From the NCBI GenBank assembly GCA_002070045.1, contig MWCN01000036.1, positions 1-41,935 on the forward strand: a stretch of DNA of 41,935 nt. Direction: 5' to 3'. Below are positions 8,631 to 16,395 of the stretch, in pieces; within the stretch, counting starts at the first letter, position 1; each line of letters starts with the position of its first letter. The translations under genes and the position numbers were made by a program. A model generated the notes under the pieces. It had not been told where the DNA came from. It saw only the letters and a list, made by a program, of their open reading frames with translations, and searched no databases. The stretch is from Candidatus Cloacimonetes bacterium ADurb.Bin211. GTDB taxonomy: Bacteria > Cloacimonadota > Cloacimonadia > Cloacimonadales > Cloacimonadaceae.

Positions 8631-9424
8631 TGTATAATTTTATCTATCAAGCAATTTTAGCTGCGCTCCTATCATCATTTTCTCTGGCACTTTTTTCTCC
8701 ACTGGTAACTTTGCGTCAGGTGTCTTATATGGGAGAAGCTCTTTCACATATAGCTTTTGCTGGAATTGCACTGGCTTTACTACTGGAACTGAATCTTCAG
8801 TTGACCACTCTAATTTTTGTAGTTATCGTTGCTCTGGCAATTAGCTGGCTTTCCCAAAAGCATAAGTTACAGGAAGCTAATACGATAACTATCTTTCTCA
8901 GTGTTTCTATGGCTCTAGGTATTATTCTTATCTCTTTAAAAAAAGGGTATAGTTTTGACCTGGAAAGTTATCTCTTTGGCAATGTGCTGATGGTTTCACC
9001 CTCGGAAATATATCAGCTGATTGTTCTGGCGTTACTGGATATTTTTTTCATATCTTTCTTTTATAAAGAGCTTTTCTATCTTTCCTATAATGCGGAAATG
9101 GCAAAATTTTATGGCGTACCCGTGAAATTGGTTAATACTATATTTATGATTCTGTTAGCCGCCAATATTGTTATCACTTTAAGAGCTGCAGGTATAATAT
9201 TGGTTAGCGCCCAATTGATTCTGCCAGCGGTTACTGCCTTTAACCTGGTAAAAAGATTAGACTATTCCATACTCTGTAGTGCTTTTATTGCTATATTAGC
9301 AGCAAGTGGTGGTTTTGCACTTTCCTGGTGGCTTGACCTTCCAACAGGAGCAAATATTGTTTTACTGGAGTTCGTATTTTATCTTATCAGCCTGTTATTT
9401 ATGACACGACCCAAAACAGCTTAA
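8630..9424 (+). CDS. znuB: Zinc/manganese ABC transporter permease
   Basis: This is an ABC-3 family permease of about 264 residues with roughly eight hydrophobic segments spread over the whole length. The N-terminal region (FSPLVTLRQVSYMGEALSH, IAFAGIALA) and the AAGIILVSAQLILPAVTA segment are characteristic of ZnuB/MntB-type permeases. It forms the inner-membrane channel of the znuACB importer. I prefer the ATG at 8630, which overlaps the znuC stop as TGATG and has AAAGGA 6 bases upstream, over an in-frame TTG at 8627. The gene ends only 6 bases before the stop of the convergent minus-strand gene, leaving no room for a terminator. No Zur or MntR gene or obvious operator was found. Confidence 0.92.
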   Translation: MYNFIYQAILAALLSSFSLALFSPLVTLRQVSYMGEALSHIAFAGIALALLLELNLQLTTLIFVVIVALAISWLSQKHKLQEANTITIFLSVSMALGIILISLKKGYSFDLESYLFGNVLMVSPSEIYQLIVLALLDIFFISFFYKELFYLSYNAEMAKFYGVPVKLVNTIFMILLAANIVITLRAAGIILVSAQLILPAVTAFNLVKRLDYSILCSAFIAILAASGGFALSWWLDLPTGANIVLLEFVFYLISLLFMTRPKTA

Positions 9425-9430
9425 TCTATT

Positions 9431-10312
9431 TCAATCCAGTGGTCTCCCAAAAATAAATTTCACCAGATAGGATGGCATATAACTACTTTTAGCTTGTCTG
9501 AGTCCAGGTAATCCCATATCCTGTTCTCTATTTAACCAAATATAACGATGCTGTAAATATTTTGCGGTCTCCCAATTTATAACTTGAGCACTACCTTTCA
9601 TCTCCGGATCAAATTTTTCAAAGTGCTCTGTTGCCATATCATTCGTCTGTTCGCTGAAGATAGAAAAAGCAGAAATGCGGTTTTTATAGCAAATTATTAT
9701 CCCTTCCACCGGGATCTGGTCCCACATTTCCATCGTATTTTTTATCGCTTGAAATTCTGCATTTAAATAAATACCTTCCATATTGCGTTCTCTTCTCCAC
9801 TTTTCACTGAAACGAATAATGACATCTTTTTTTTCAGAGGTTATGGGCATAACCTGATATTCTGGATAAGTGCGAATAAATTGGGAAACTAAATTTTTCT
9901 TTTTGGCTAATTTTTTTCCACTAAGCTTAACCAGATTTTCAATTAAATAAACATAATCAGCCCAGTCTCTATCTTCTCTAAGCTGAAAATATTGTGTTAT
10001 ATCAGGCGTTTTTATCTGCCAATCCTCTGGGATGAGCACCAGTTGAGTGTGATGGTTACCTTCCCGATAAATATCTACTAGTTCTCTCAATTCTTTAGCA
10101 CTCAATCCAGGACCCACAGGATACATAACATAGTCATACTTAGGATTAACGATTACGAGATGCTCTTTCCAGATAGTGAAGCTATTCTTATAAATCTTGC
10201 CCCAGGTCATAAGATTACATATAGCATAGTCACAAGATTGCCGAGGATAGGATCTTAAGTATTTCTGTAATAGCGGAATATGCTCAGTGGTTAAGGGAGT
10301 TAAATCCAGCAT
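9431..10312 (-). CDS. DUF2156 protein, phosphatidylglycerol lysyltransferase C-terminal-like
   Basis: The 293-residue product matches the pattern of the DUF2156 family: N-terminal LDLTPLTTEHIPLLQKYL, the central YVYLIENLVKLSGKKLAKKKNL segment and a YLQHRYIWLNREQDMGLPGLRQAK segment near the C-terminus. The family has a tandem GNAT-like fold and includes the catalytic part of MprF-type enzymes that transfer aminoacyl groups from tRNA. No membrane segment is present, so it is probably soluble; real substrates of stand-alone members are largely unknown. It starts 5 bases after the upstream GNAT gene on the same strand, probably co-transcribed and translationally coupled, as no clear Shine-Dalgarno sequence is visible. 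Confidence 0.82.
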   Translation of the reverse strand: MLDLTPLTTEHIPLLQKYLRSYPRQSCDYAICNLMTWGKIYKNSFTIWKEHLVIVNPKYDYVMYPVGPGLSAKELRELVDIYREGNHHTQLVLIPEDWQIKTPDITQYFQLREDRDWADYVYLIENLVKLSGKKLAKKKNLVSQFIRTYPEYQVMPITSEKKDVIIRFSEKWRRERNMEGIYLNAEFQAIKNTMEMWDQIPVEGIIICYKNRISAFSIFSEQTNDMATEHFEKFDPEMKGSAQVINWETAKYLQHRYIWLNREQDMGLPGLRQAKSSYMPSYLVKFIFGRPLD

Positions 10313-10317
10313 AAAAG

Positions 10318-10977
10318 TTATTCTTTATCCTCAAAAGGGAAGATAAATGGAGTGTAGCCAATCATTTCCCTAAATCCAAGTTGTTGGTAGAACTCTTCAG
10401 AACCCGGTTCAGATATCAATGCTATCCATTTTATATTATGTTCCAGAAGAAATTGAACTATACGATGAATGATGGCTTCACCAATACCCTGCCTCCTGAA
10501 ATCCTTATCTACCACTACATCCTGAATATATGCATCACTAACTCCATCCGATATAGATCTTCCCATACCCACAATTCTATCCTGATAAAGTGCAATCACA
10601 AAACAAAAAGTCTCTGATATAATCCTTCTCGCTCGCTCATATGCTTTTTCATCAATGGGTTCATTCCACCAACCAGCCTGTTTGTATAAAGTTAATATCT
10701 GCTCTAAATCTGCTTCTTTAACCACTTCTATTTCCACAGAAGCCAATAAAGGATGAGGATTATCAGGATTATTGGACTCCTGTTTTAGATAATCAAAATA
10801 AAAAGAAGACCACCATCTGAGATTAGAATTATCAGGATATTTTCCCGTATTTTCTTCGTTCTTTTCCTTTGCCTCTACCTTATTATTGTTCTCTTTCCGC
10901 GAATTTGAAACATTACGCTCTATTTTTTTCCTACTACTAAAGCTCATTGGAGGATTAATTAATGTTTTTGAACTCAT
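10318..10977 (-). CDS. GNAT family N-acetyltransferase with basic N-terminal extension
   Basis: Residues about 80-219 form a GNAT domain: VEIEVVKEADLEQILTLYKQ at its start, the acetyl-CoA-binding segment VVVDKDFRRQGIGEAII (motif A, R/QxxGxG/A type), and the terminal EPGSEEFYQQLGFREM motif B. The first 50 or so residues are low-complexity, rich in Lys, Asn, Ser and Glu, and look disordered; they are unusual for the family. The ATG at 10977 is supported by AGGAGA a few bases upstream, so the extension appears to be translated. The acceptor substrate is unknown. It is followed after 5 bases by the DUF2156 gene, giving a pair of GNAT-fold proteins. Confidence 0.88.
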   Translation of the reverse strand: MSSKTLINPPMSFSSRKKIERNVSNSRKENNNKVEAKEKNEENTGKYPDNSNLRWWSSFYFDYLKQESNNPDNPHPLLASVEIEVVKEADLEQILTLYKQAGWWNEPIDEKAYERARRIISETFCFVIALYQDRIVGMGRSISDGVSDAYIQDVVVDKDFRRQGIGEAIIHRIVQFLLEHNIKWIALISEPGSEEFYQQLGFREMIGYTPFIFPFEDKE

Positions 10978-10994
10978 TGGATTTTCTCCTGAAG

Positions 10995-11035
10995 ATTATA
11001 GTAGAATTAGTAATAGTTTCCCCTTCAACTGTCAA
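10995..11035 (-). promoter_or_regulatory. Candidate promoter for the GNAT gene
   Basis: On the minus strand a perfect TTGACA (11035 to 11030) is followed after 17 bases by TACTAA, and a perfect TATAAT lies at 11000 to 10995. The two perfect boxes are too far apart (29 bases) to form one promoter, so either the first pair or the TATAAT alone is used. Confidence 0.4.
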
Positions 11036-11547
11036 TCTTTTTTTTCTGAAAATAAACCAGCAGGAACGATATTGACCATTCATAACCTCATTAAAAAGAG
11101 TGCATTATATTTCTTAAACTTTTTCTTTCTCTTTAAGCTTACACAGTGTCAAGCGTTAATCATAAACCTCACTTTAAATTTCAAATGTAACTCACTTGGA
11201 CAAATTTGGATAACGCATTATGTAATAGGAAAATATAATGGACTATATTTGGTTTTTGGAAATTTGAAGTTTGGATAATAAACTTGAAGTTTTCAATGAG
11301 TATTTTAATTAATCCAGTGTAATATATTAACGTTTGACAAAGGGGTAATTAATGCTGGACAGCAGGAGAAAGATAAGAGAGAGATAGTTATCTGATTGAA
11401 TATCAGCTAAATATAGAATCATAAAATAACCCCCACAGTTATCCTTCTGTCTGGTAAAAGTAAACAAAGAATGGACTCAAAATTGAATAATTATCTTGAC
11501 ATTTAAGCAATTAAAGCTATTTTTGTATTTTATTTAAAGAAAGAATT
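11036..11547. other. Intergenic region between divergent gene groups
   Basis: No convincing gene is seen. The region is AT-rich and holds the words GGATAAC or GTTATCC near 11210 and 11435, a purine-rich GATAAGAGAGAG (11372-11383) that recurs near 33351, small inverted repeats (GATAA/TTATC at 11372-11392 and CTGAT/ATCAG just after it), and the promoter of the first glycosyltransferase at its right end. A plus-strand open frame at 10886-11278 runs antisense to the GNAT gene and has no family features. Confidence 0.5.
11496..11523 (+). promoter_or_regulatory. Sigma-70-like promoter for glycosyltransferase pair
   Basis: TTGACA (11496-11501), a 16-base spacer, and TATTTT (11518-11523). It lies 24 bases before the ATG at 11548. 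The -35 box is perfect and the -10 box matches four of six. Confidence 0.5.
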
Positions 11548-12681
11548 ATGAAAATATGTATCTTATCTAATTCCCATCCCACATGTGAAGTAAGACTTTA
11601 TTACAAGCTGGGAAAAAGCCTGGCTAAAATTGGTGAAGTCCATCTAATTTGTGCCTGCGGAGTTTGCAATTCTCTGGTCAATCCCTATCAAGATGTTACT
11701 GAAGCGGATTCTAAATGGGGAATTCTTTTTCAATTGTATAAAAAGGCTAAAAAAATTCATCCCGATATCGTTATATGCGTTGAACCTTTAACTCTACTGG
11801 TAGGGCTGGCATTAAAGAAAAAAATAAAGTGCAAAGTGATTTTTGATATACATGAATTTTACCCTGATGCCTTTGCGGAAAAATTTCCTCACCCCTTTAA
11901 GTGGCTAATGAAAAATATTTATTTAGGTTTAGAACGCAGTCTCCAACGCAAAGTTGATGGAACTATTGCGGTCAATGAACAGATTTTACAACAGTTGGGC
12001 ACAGAACCTAAAAGAGGGGAAATAGCCGTAATACCTAACTATCCCGTCAAAAATATTTGGGACGATAATTGTGAAATTCCGATGGAATTGAGCAATATTT
12101 GTGCGATGAATTTTGATTTGATATATATTGGTGGATTGACACCTGACCGTGGTATTTATAAGATGCTGAAGTGCATAAATATTCTCAAAGATGAATTCCC
12201 CCAATTAAAAGTCCTAATTGTAGGAAAGTTTAAAAAAGCAGTAGTAGAAAAAAAATTTAATGCTATGCTAACTGATTATAATTTAACGGCTTTTGTATAT
12301 TACCACGACTGGATTTCTCCGGAAAAAATAGGATTACTATTAAAGAGAAGTAAGATTGGGCTCTGGTTATTCAATCCGCAAAATCATAGATTGAGCCAGG
12401 CTATTCCTTTAAAGGTTCTGGAATATTTTGCCGCTGGATTACCCGTAGTTTCCACCAGAACACCACTGATGTTTGATTTGATAGAAAAAAATCATCTCGG
12501 ATATTGCTGTGAATACCGCTCTTCTTCTATAGCTGAAGCTATTTCACGTCTATTGAAATTAGATGAGGAAAAATATCAAGAAATGAGTAAAAGTTGTATG
12601 GATTTTGTTGAAAATAAATACAATTGGGAATCTGTTGAACCAGAATTACTGGATTTGATCCAGCATATTTCATCTAAATAA
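11548..12681 (+). CDS. Glycosyltransferase, GT4-like (GT-B fold)
   Basis: The 377-residue product has the GT-B architecture: an N-terminal Rossmann half (MKICILSNSHP, IHPDIVICVEPLT, VIFDIHEFYPDAF) and a C-terminal nucleotide-sugar half with IYIGGLTPDRGIYKML, LKVLIVGKF, and VLEYFAAGLPVVSTRTP, the last being the EX7E-region pattern of GT4 enzymes. It probably transfers a sugar from an activated donor in cell-surface polysaccharide or glycolipid synthesis; donor and acceptor are not predictable here. It has its own promoter and is followed after one base by a second glycosyltransferase, so the two likely act in sequence. No polysaccharide polymerase or flippase is nearby. Confidence 0.88.
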   Translation: MKICILSNSHPTCEVRLYYKLGKSLAKIGEVHLICACGVCNSLVNPYQDVTEADSKWGILFQLYKKAKKIHPDIVICVEPLTLLVGLALKKKIKCKVIFDIHEFYPDAFAEKFPHPFKWLMKNIYLGLERSLQRKVDGTIAVNEQILQQLGTEPKRGEIAVIPNYPVKNIWDDNCEIPMELSNICAMNFDLIYIGGLTPDRGIYKMLKCINILKDEFPQLKVLIVGKFKKAVVEKKFNAMLTDYNLTAFVYYHDWISPEKIGLLLKRSKIGLWLFNPQNHRLSQAIPLKVLEYFAAGLPVVSTRTPLMFDLIEKNHLGYCCEYRSSSIAEAISRLLKLDEEKYQEMSKSCMDFVENKYNWESVEPELLDLIQHISSK

Positions 12682-12682
12682 T

Positions 12683-13942
12683 ATGCACATACTTTACATC
12701 AGCTATTTTTATCCTCCGCTGGGAGGACCTGCTTCTTTACGAAATGTTAAAATGATTAAATACTTAGCTCAAGAAGGAATCAGCTGTGATGTTATAACGG
12801 TTAGCGATATAGAATATATTCAGCGTGACTTTTCTTTACTTTCAGAATGCAGAGAAAAAAGACTGATTCGTACTGATTCTCTTGATCCTATGGCATTATT
12901 TCGTAAGTTTGGTTTCAGCAAAGGTAATCAGGCAACGGGACTATATATGAACACTCCAGAGCAGATAAAACTCTGGATTAGAAGGCTTTATCCTTTAGAT
13001 GAAAAAATTGGTTGGAACCCTTTTCTCATTAAAGTAGGTAGAAAAGCCATCTCTGAAACACATTATGACCTGATTTACATCTCTCTGGGACCTTTTTCTT
13101 CCGGAGTTGGTGCTTATAAACTTTTTAAAGAAAGTGGTATCCCCCTGGTATTAGATATACGAGATTACTGGAATCTACTCTCGGACTATAATTTAGAAGC
13201 GACTATATTCCACCGCAAATACTCCTGGCACTGGGAAAAAACTCTCTATGATTATGCTTCTTTAATTGAAACCGCTACCAGAGGAATAGAACGAGACATT
13301 ATCCAAATTTTTGGTTCTCACTTAAAAGATAAAACAATGACTGTCTTTAGTGGCTGGGATGAAATGGATTTCATTGATTTACCAGAAGTTACAAAACCTG
13401 ATGCCTATACTATTTCCTATTTTGGTAATATCAACGCTCGTCGTACTTTGAAATTCTTTTTTCAGGCACTTAAACGTTTATTACAAGAAGGAAATGCTCC
13501 TCAAAACCTAAAAATTCAACTTTTTGGTAATTATTTTAAAGAAATCAGAGATGAAATTAAACAAAGTTGTATAGCAAATCTCATAGAGATTATCCCTCCT
13601 TTGGAACATAAAGAAGCTATAGCTAATATGATGGTGACAGATGCTTTAATGCTTCTCGTCAATAGCAGTAGTCCCTATGGTAGTCTAACTTCTAAGGTAA
13701 GTGAATATCTTAGAACACAAAAACCTATCCTGGCAATGGTCCCTTATCACGGAGAAGCGGCAGAACTTCTTCGTAGATGTGGACACAATTATATATGTGC
13801 AATGGAATCTGCAGATAGCATATATCACAGTTTGAAAAGACTATTTTCGGAAAAAGAGCATAACTATCAAATACCCTGGGAAATGGAAAAGAGTAAGCAA
13901 GTTCATAATTTAGCGGAAAGATTAAAAGAAATGTTTGGCTAA
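12683..13942 (+). CDS. Glycosyltransferase, GT4-like
   Basis: This 419-residue protein begins MHILYISYFYPPLGGPASLR, a typical GT4 N-terminus with a glycine-rich loop that binds the acceptor side. Further marks are LVLDIRDYWNL near residue 155, TISYFGNINARRTLKFFFQA near 250 (start of the donor-binding half), and SLTSKVSEYLRTQKPILAMVPYHG near 335, equivalent to the E-x7-E region. It starts one base after the stop of the first glycosyltransferase without its own Shine-Dalgarno sequence, so translation is probably coupled. Role: surface glycan assembly (inference). It shares little recognisable identity with its neighbour beyond the fold, so this is not a recent tandem duplication. Confidence 0.87.
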   Translation: MHILYISYFYPPLGGPASLRNVKMIKYLAQEGISCDVITVSDIEYIQRDFSLLSECREKRLIRTDSLDPMALFRKFGFSKGNQATGLYMNTPEQIKLWIRRLYPLDEKIGWNPFLIKVGRKAISETHYDLIYISLGPFSSGVGAYKLFKESGIPLVLDIRDYWNLLSDYNLEATIFHRKYSWHWEKTLYDYASLIETATRGIERDIIQIFGSHLKDKTMTVFSGWDEMDFIDLPEVTKPDAYTISYFGNINARRTLKFFFQALKRLLQEGNAPQNLKIQLFGNYFKEIRDEIKQSCIANLIEIIPPLEHKEAIANMMVTDALMLLVNSSSPYGSLTSKVSEYLRTQKPILAMVPYHGEAAELLRRCGHNYICAMESADSIYHSLKRLFSEKEHNYQIPWEMEKSKQVHNLAERLKEMFG

Positions 13943-14054
13943 AACTAAATCGTTTTTCTTAATCAAAAAATAAATCTTAAAATATAATTACTTGCCCCGG
14001 ATAATCCAGGTTTTATATTTCTGCGCATTTTAAAAAAGAATAAAGTAATTGGCT

Positions 14055-14060
14055 TATAAT
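14055..14060 (+). promoter_or_regulatory. Candidate -10 box for M14 peptidase gene
   Basis: A perfect TATAAT 32 bases before the ATG at 14093. The -35 position holds only an A-run, so the promoter is uncertain. AAAGGA serves as Shine-Dalgarno sequence. Confidence 0.35.
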
Positions 14061-14092
14061 TTGCTTGATTAAAAGAACAAAAGGATATAAAA

Positions 14093-16393
14093 ATGCAGAA
14101 AAGATATTTCCTTTTAATGTTATTATTTTGCACTGCTCTGACTATAAAGATTCAGGCTTTACCTTCTTGTTATTACACTTACGATCAAATATCTCAACTA
14201 CTTTCTAATTATGAAAGTCAATACCCAGATATAGCGAAAAAAATACTCATTGGTTATTCTGAGGAAGATCATATCCCTATCTACGCTATGCGGATTACAG
14301 ATAATGTTAATCAGGATGAAGAAGAGCCAGCATTGCTCTTTGTCGGACAGGTTCACGCCGAAGAAGTGCTGGGAGTTCAGACTACGATGAGCAATATTCT
14401 GGAAATTTTAACTAATAGAAATCAACTTCCCTATATGCAATGGATAAATCAGCTGGACTTATGGTTTGTCCCTACTCTTAATCCTGAAGGACATAATGTA
14501 GTGACCTCCAATCTTGACTCATCCTATCGTAAGAATAAGAGAGACAATAATATGAATGGAACCTTTGATTTCAGTCCCCTGGTAGGATATGATATAGATG
14601 GAGTCGATATAAATAGGAATTTTGGTTTTAACTGGGTGCATGGTGACACTTTACTCCAACCTGGAGGGTTAGAAGTCTGGGATTATTATAGAGGTCCCGC
14701 TCCTATGAGTGAAAGTGAAAATCAAGCAATAAAAGAGTTAGCAGACCACTATAAATTTATATATTCTATCTGCTGGCATTCTTCTCGTACTGGCAACTTA
14801 AGTGAAAAATGTTATTACTCATTTAATTGGAAGAATGTAAGACCTTCACCTGATTTAGCCTTTTCTGCATCTATAAGCAGTGGAATAGCTTCCCACATAA
14901 TTAAAGAAACAGGAACTGGGACTTATGATGCTTTCCCCAATCTAAGTCGTCAGGGTGCATTTCATGATTGGATGTATCAACAATATGGAACCTTTCAAGC
15001 TTTAATAGAATGTGGAACCAGTAATATCCAGCCTGATTCCACTTTGATGGTAAATACGGTTCAAAGATGTAGCAATGGCGTTCGCTGGCTAATCAATAGA
15101 GCTTTACCCTCTTCTCAAGCAGTATCAAGCAGTTCTATGTTAACGGGAAAAATTAGAGATGCAATCACTAATGAACCTCTGGAAGCAGAAATAATCATTC
15201 AACAACATAATGCTCCCTGGTTCAAACCTCGTACTTCCAACCCGACGACAGGAAGATTTTATCGTCCCTTAGCTTCAGGAGTATATACGGTTCAGGTTAG
15301 AAAAAAAGGCTACTGGGATAACCTTATCCCTAATCAAATGGTACAGAATAGTAACTGGACACAAATACAAGTATATTTACAGCCACGAGAACCTGCTATT
15401 TTAAATGGAATCATCAATGCCAGCGAAAAAAATGTAAATGCTCGCATTATTATCGGGGATGTTTTCCCTGATACTCTGATGGTTAATGGCAATTTTATCT
15501 ATCATGGTTATGAAGGAGAATATCCAGTAGAAATCTATGCTGAAGGTTATTTCCCCTGGAAAGGCTCAGTTACTTTAAACCCAGGAGAAAATTATTTGAC
15601 TGTAGAACTCAGTCCTGTAAATATACTTTTCAGTGAAGACTGGGAATCTGGAATTGATAGATGGGTAATTAACGGACCCTGGGTGCAAGAAAATACTCTC
15701 TCGGTTTCAGGTTATGCCATAACAGATAGCTGGGGAGGAACTGGATTTTATGCTATGAATTGTGATGTCTGGATTAAAACTGCTCAATCTATCTATATTC
15801 CAACAGATGCTTCCACTATGCTACTCTTTGACTCTCATCTATATACGGAATACCTGTATGATCCAGCACGAGTAGAAATCTCAACGGATAATCTGAACTG
15901 GGAATCTATCTGGGAAAAATCGGGACAACTGGATTATTTCCAGAAAGAAATGGTCTTGTTAGATAGCTTTAAAGGACAGAATATTTATCTCCGATTCCAT
16001 TTAACCGATAATTCCACTGATATAGATTTAACTGACCCGGGCTGGACTATTGATAATATCCAGATTATTCAAGGAACTGCCACTCCTAACTATGACCCCA
16101 GTTTACCGTCTATCCCTCACCTAGTCCTCTATCCTTCCTATCCCAATCCCTTTAATCCTAAAACCACTATTCGCTATAGCTTAGCGGAGCTTTCAGATAT
16201 AAACTTAGCTATTTACAATGCAAAAGGACAACTGGTCCGTCAATTGGAAAAAGGCACCAAAAATGCTGGAGATTATCAGATAATCTGGGATGGACAAGAT
16301 AATAATGGTAAAGATGTTAGTAGTGGAATCTATCTCTGTGTTCTCTTGAGTGGAAAAGAAAAACAGCTTCAGAAAATGGCGTTATGCAAATAA
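14093..16393 (+). CDS. Secreted M14 zinc carboxypeptidase with FlgD-like sorting tail
   Basis: The 766-residue protein has a signal peptide (1-22), an M14 peptidase domain (about 27-337), a carboxypeptidase-regulatory-like beta domain (about 349-430), a further beta domain, an Asp/Trp-rich beta-sandwich (about 512-665) resembling MAM or immune-inhibitor modules, and a C-terminal FlgD-like Ig domain (677-766) with YPNPFNP at 683-689. Zinc ligands HAEE (His88, Glu91) and His229, substrate-binding Asn174/Arg175 and the catalytic Glu306 (ALIECGTSN) are all present, so it should be active. The tail type is common on exported proteins of Cloacimonadota and relatives and resembles type IX sorting domains. 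It likely degrades extracellular peptides. The gene ends 2 bases before a convergent stop. Confidence 0.93.
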   Translation: MQKRYFLLMLLFCTALTIKIQALPSCYYTYDQISQLLSNYESQYPDIAKKILIGYSEEDHIPIYAMRITDNVNQDEEEPALLFVGQVHAEEVLGVQTTMSNILEILTNRNQLPYMQWINQLDLWFVPTLNPEGHNVVTSNLDSSYRKNKRDNNMNGTFDFSPLVGYDIDGVDINRNFGFNWVHGDTLLQPGGLEVWDYYRGPAPMSESENQAIKELADHYKFIYSICWHSSRTGNLSEKCYYSFNWKNVRPSPDLAFSASISSGIASHIIKETGTGTYDAFPNLSRQGAFHDWMYQQYGTFQALIECGTSNIQPDSTLMVNTVQRCSNGVRWLINRALPSSQAVSSSSMLTGKIRDAITNEPLEAEIIIQQHNAPWFKPRTSNPTTGRFYRPLASGVYTVQVRKKGYWDNLIPNQMVQNSNWTQIQVYLQPREPAILNGIINASEKNVNARIIIGDVFPDTLMVNGNFIYHGYEGEYPVEIYAEGYFPWKGSVTLNPGENYLTVELSPVNILFSEDWESGIDRWVINGPWVQENTLSVSGYAITDSWGGTGFYAMNCDVWIKTAQSIYIPTDASTMLLFDSHLYTEYLYDPARVEISTDNLNWESIWEKSGQLDYFQKEMVLLDSFKGQNIYLRFHLTDNSTDIDLTDPGWTIDNIQIIQGTATPNYDPSLPSIPHLVLYPSYPNPFNPKTTIRYSLAELSDINLAIYNAKGQLVRQLEKGTKNAGDYQIIWDGQDNNGKDVSSGIYLCVLLSGKEKQLQKMALCK

Positions 16394-16395
16394 AA

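Noticed and set aside
10886-11278. Plus-strand 130-codon open frame
   Set aside because: It is partly antisense to the GNAT gene, begins inside it, is rich in Phe/Leu/Asn as expected of AT-rich non-coding DNA, and has no domain.
11334-11339. TTGACA in the gap as a promoter for the glycosyltransferases
   Set aside because: No -10-like sequence at 16-18 bases; the copy at 11496 fits better.
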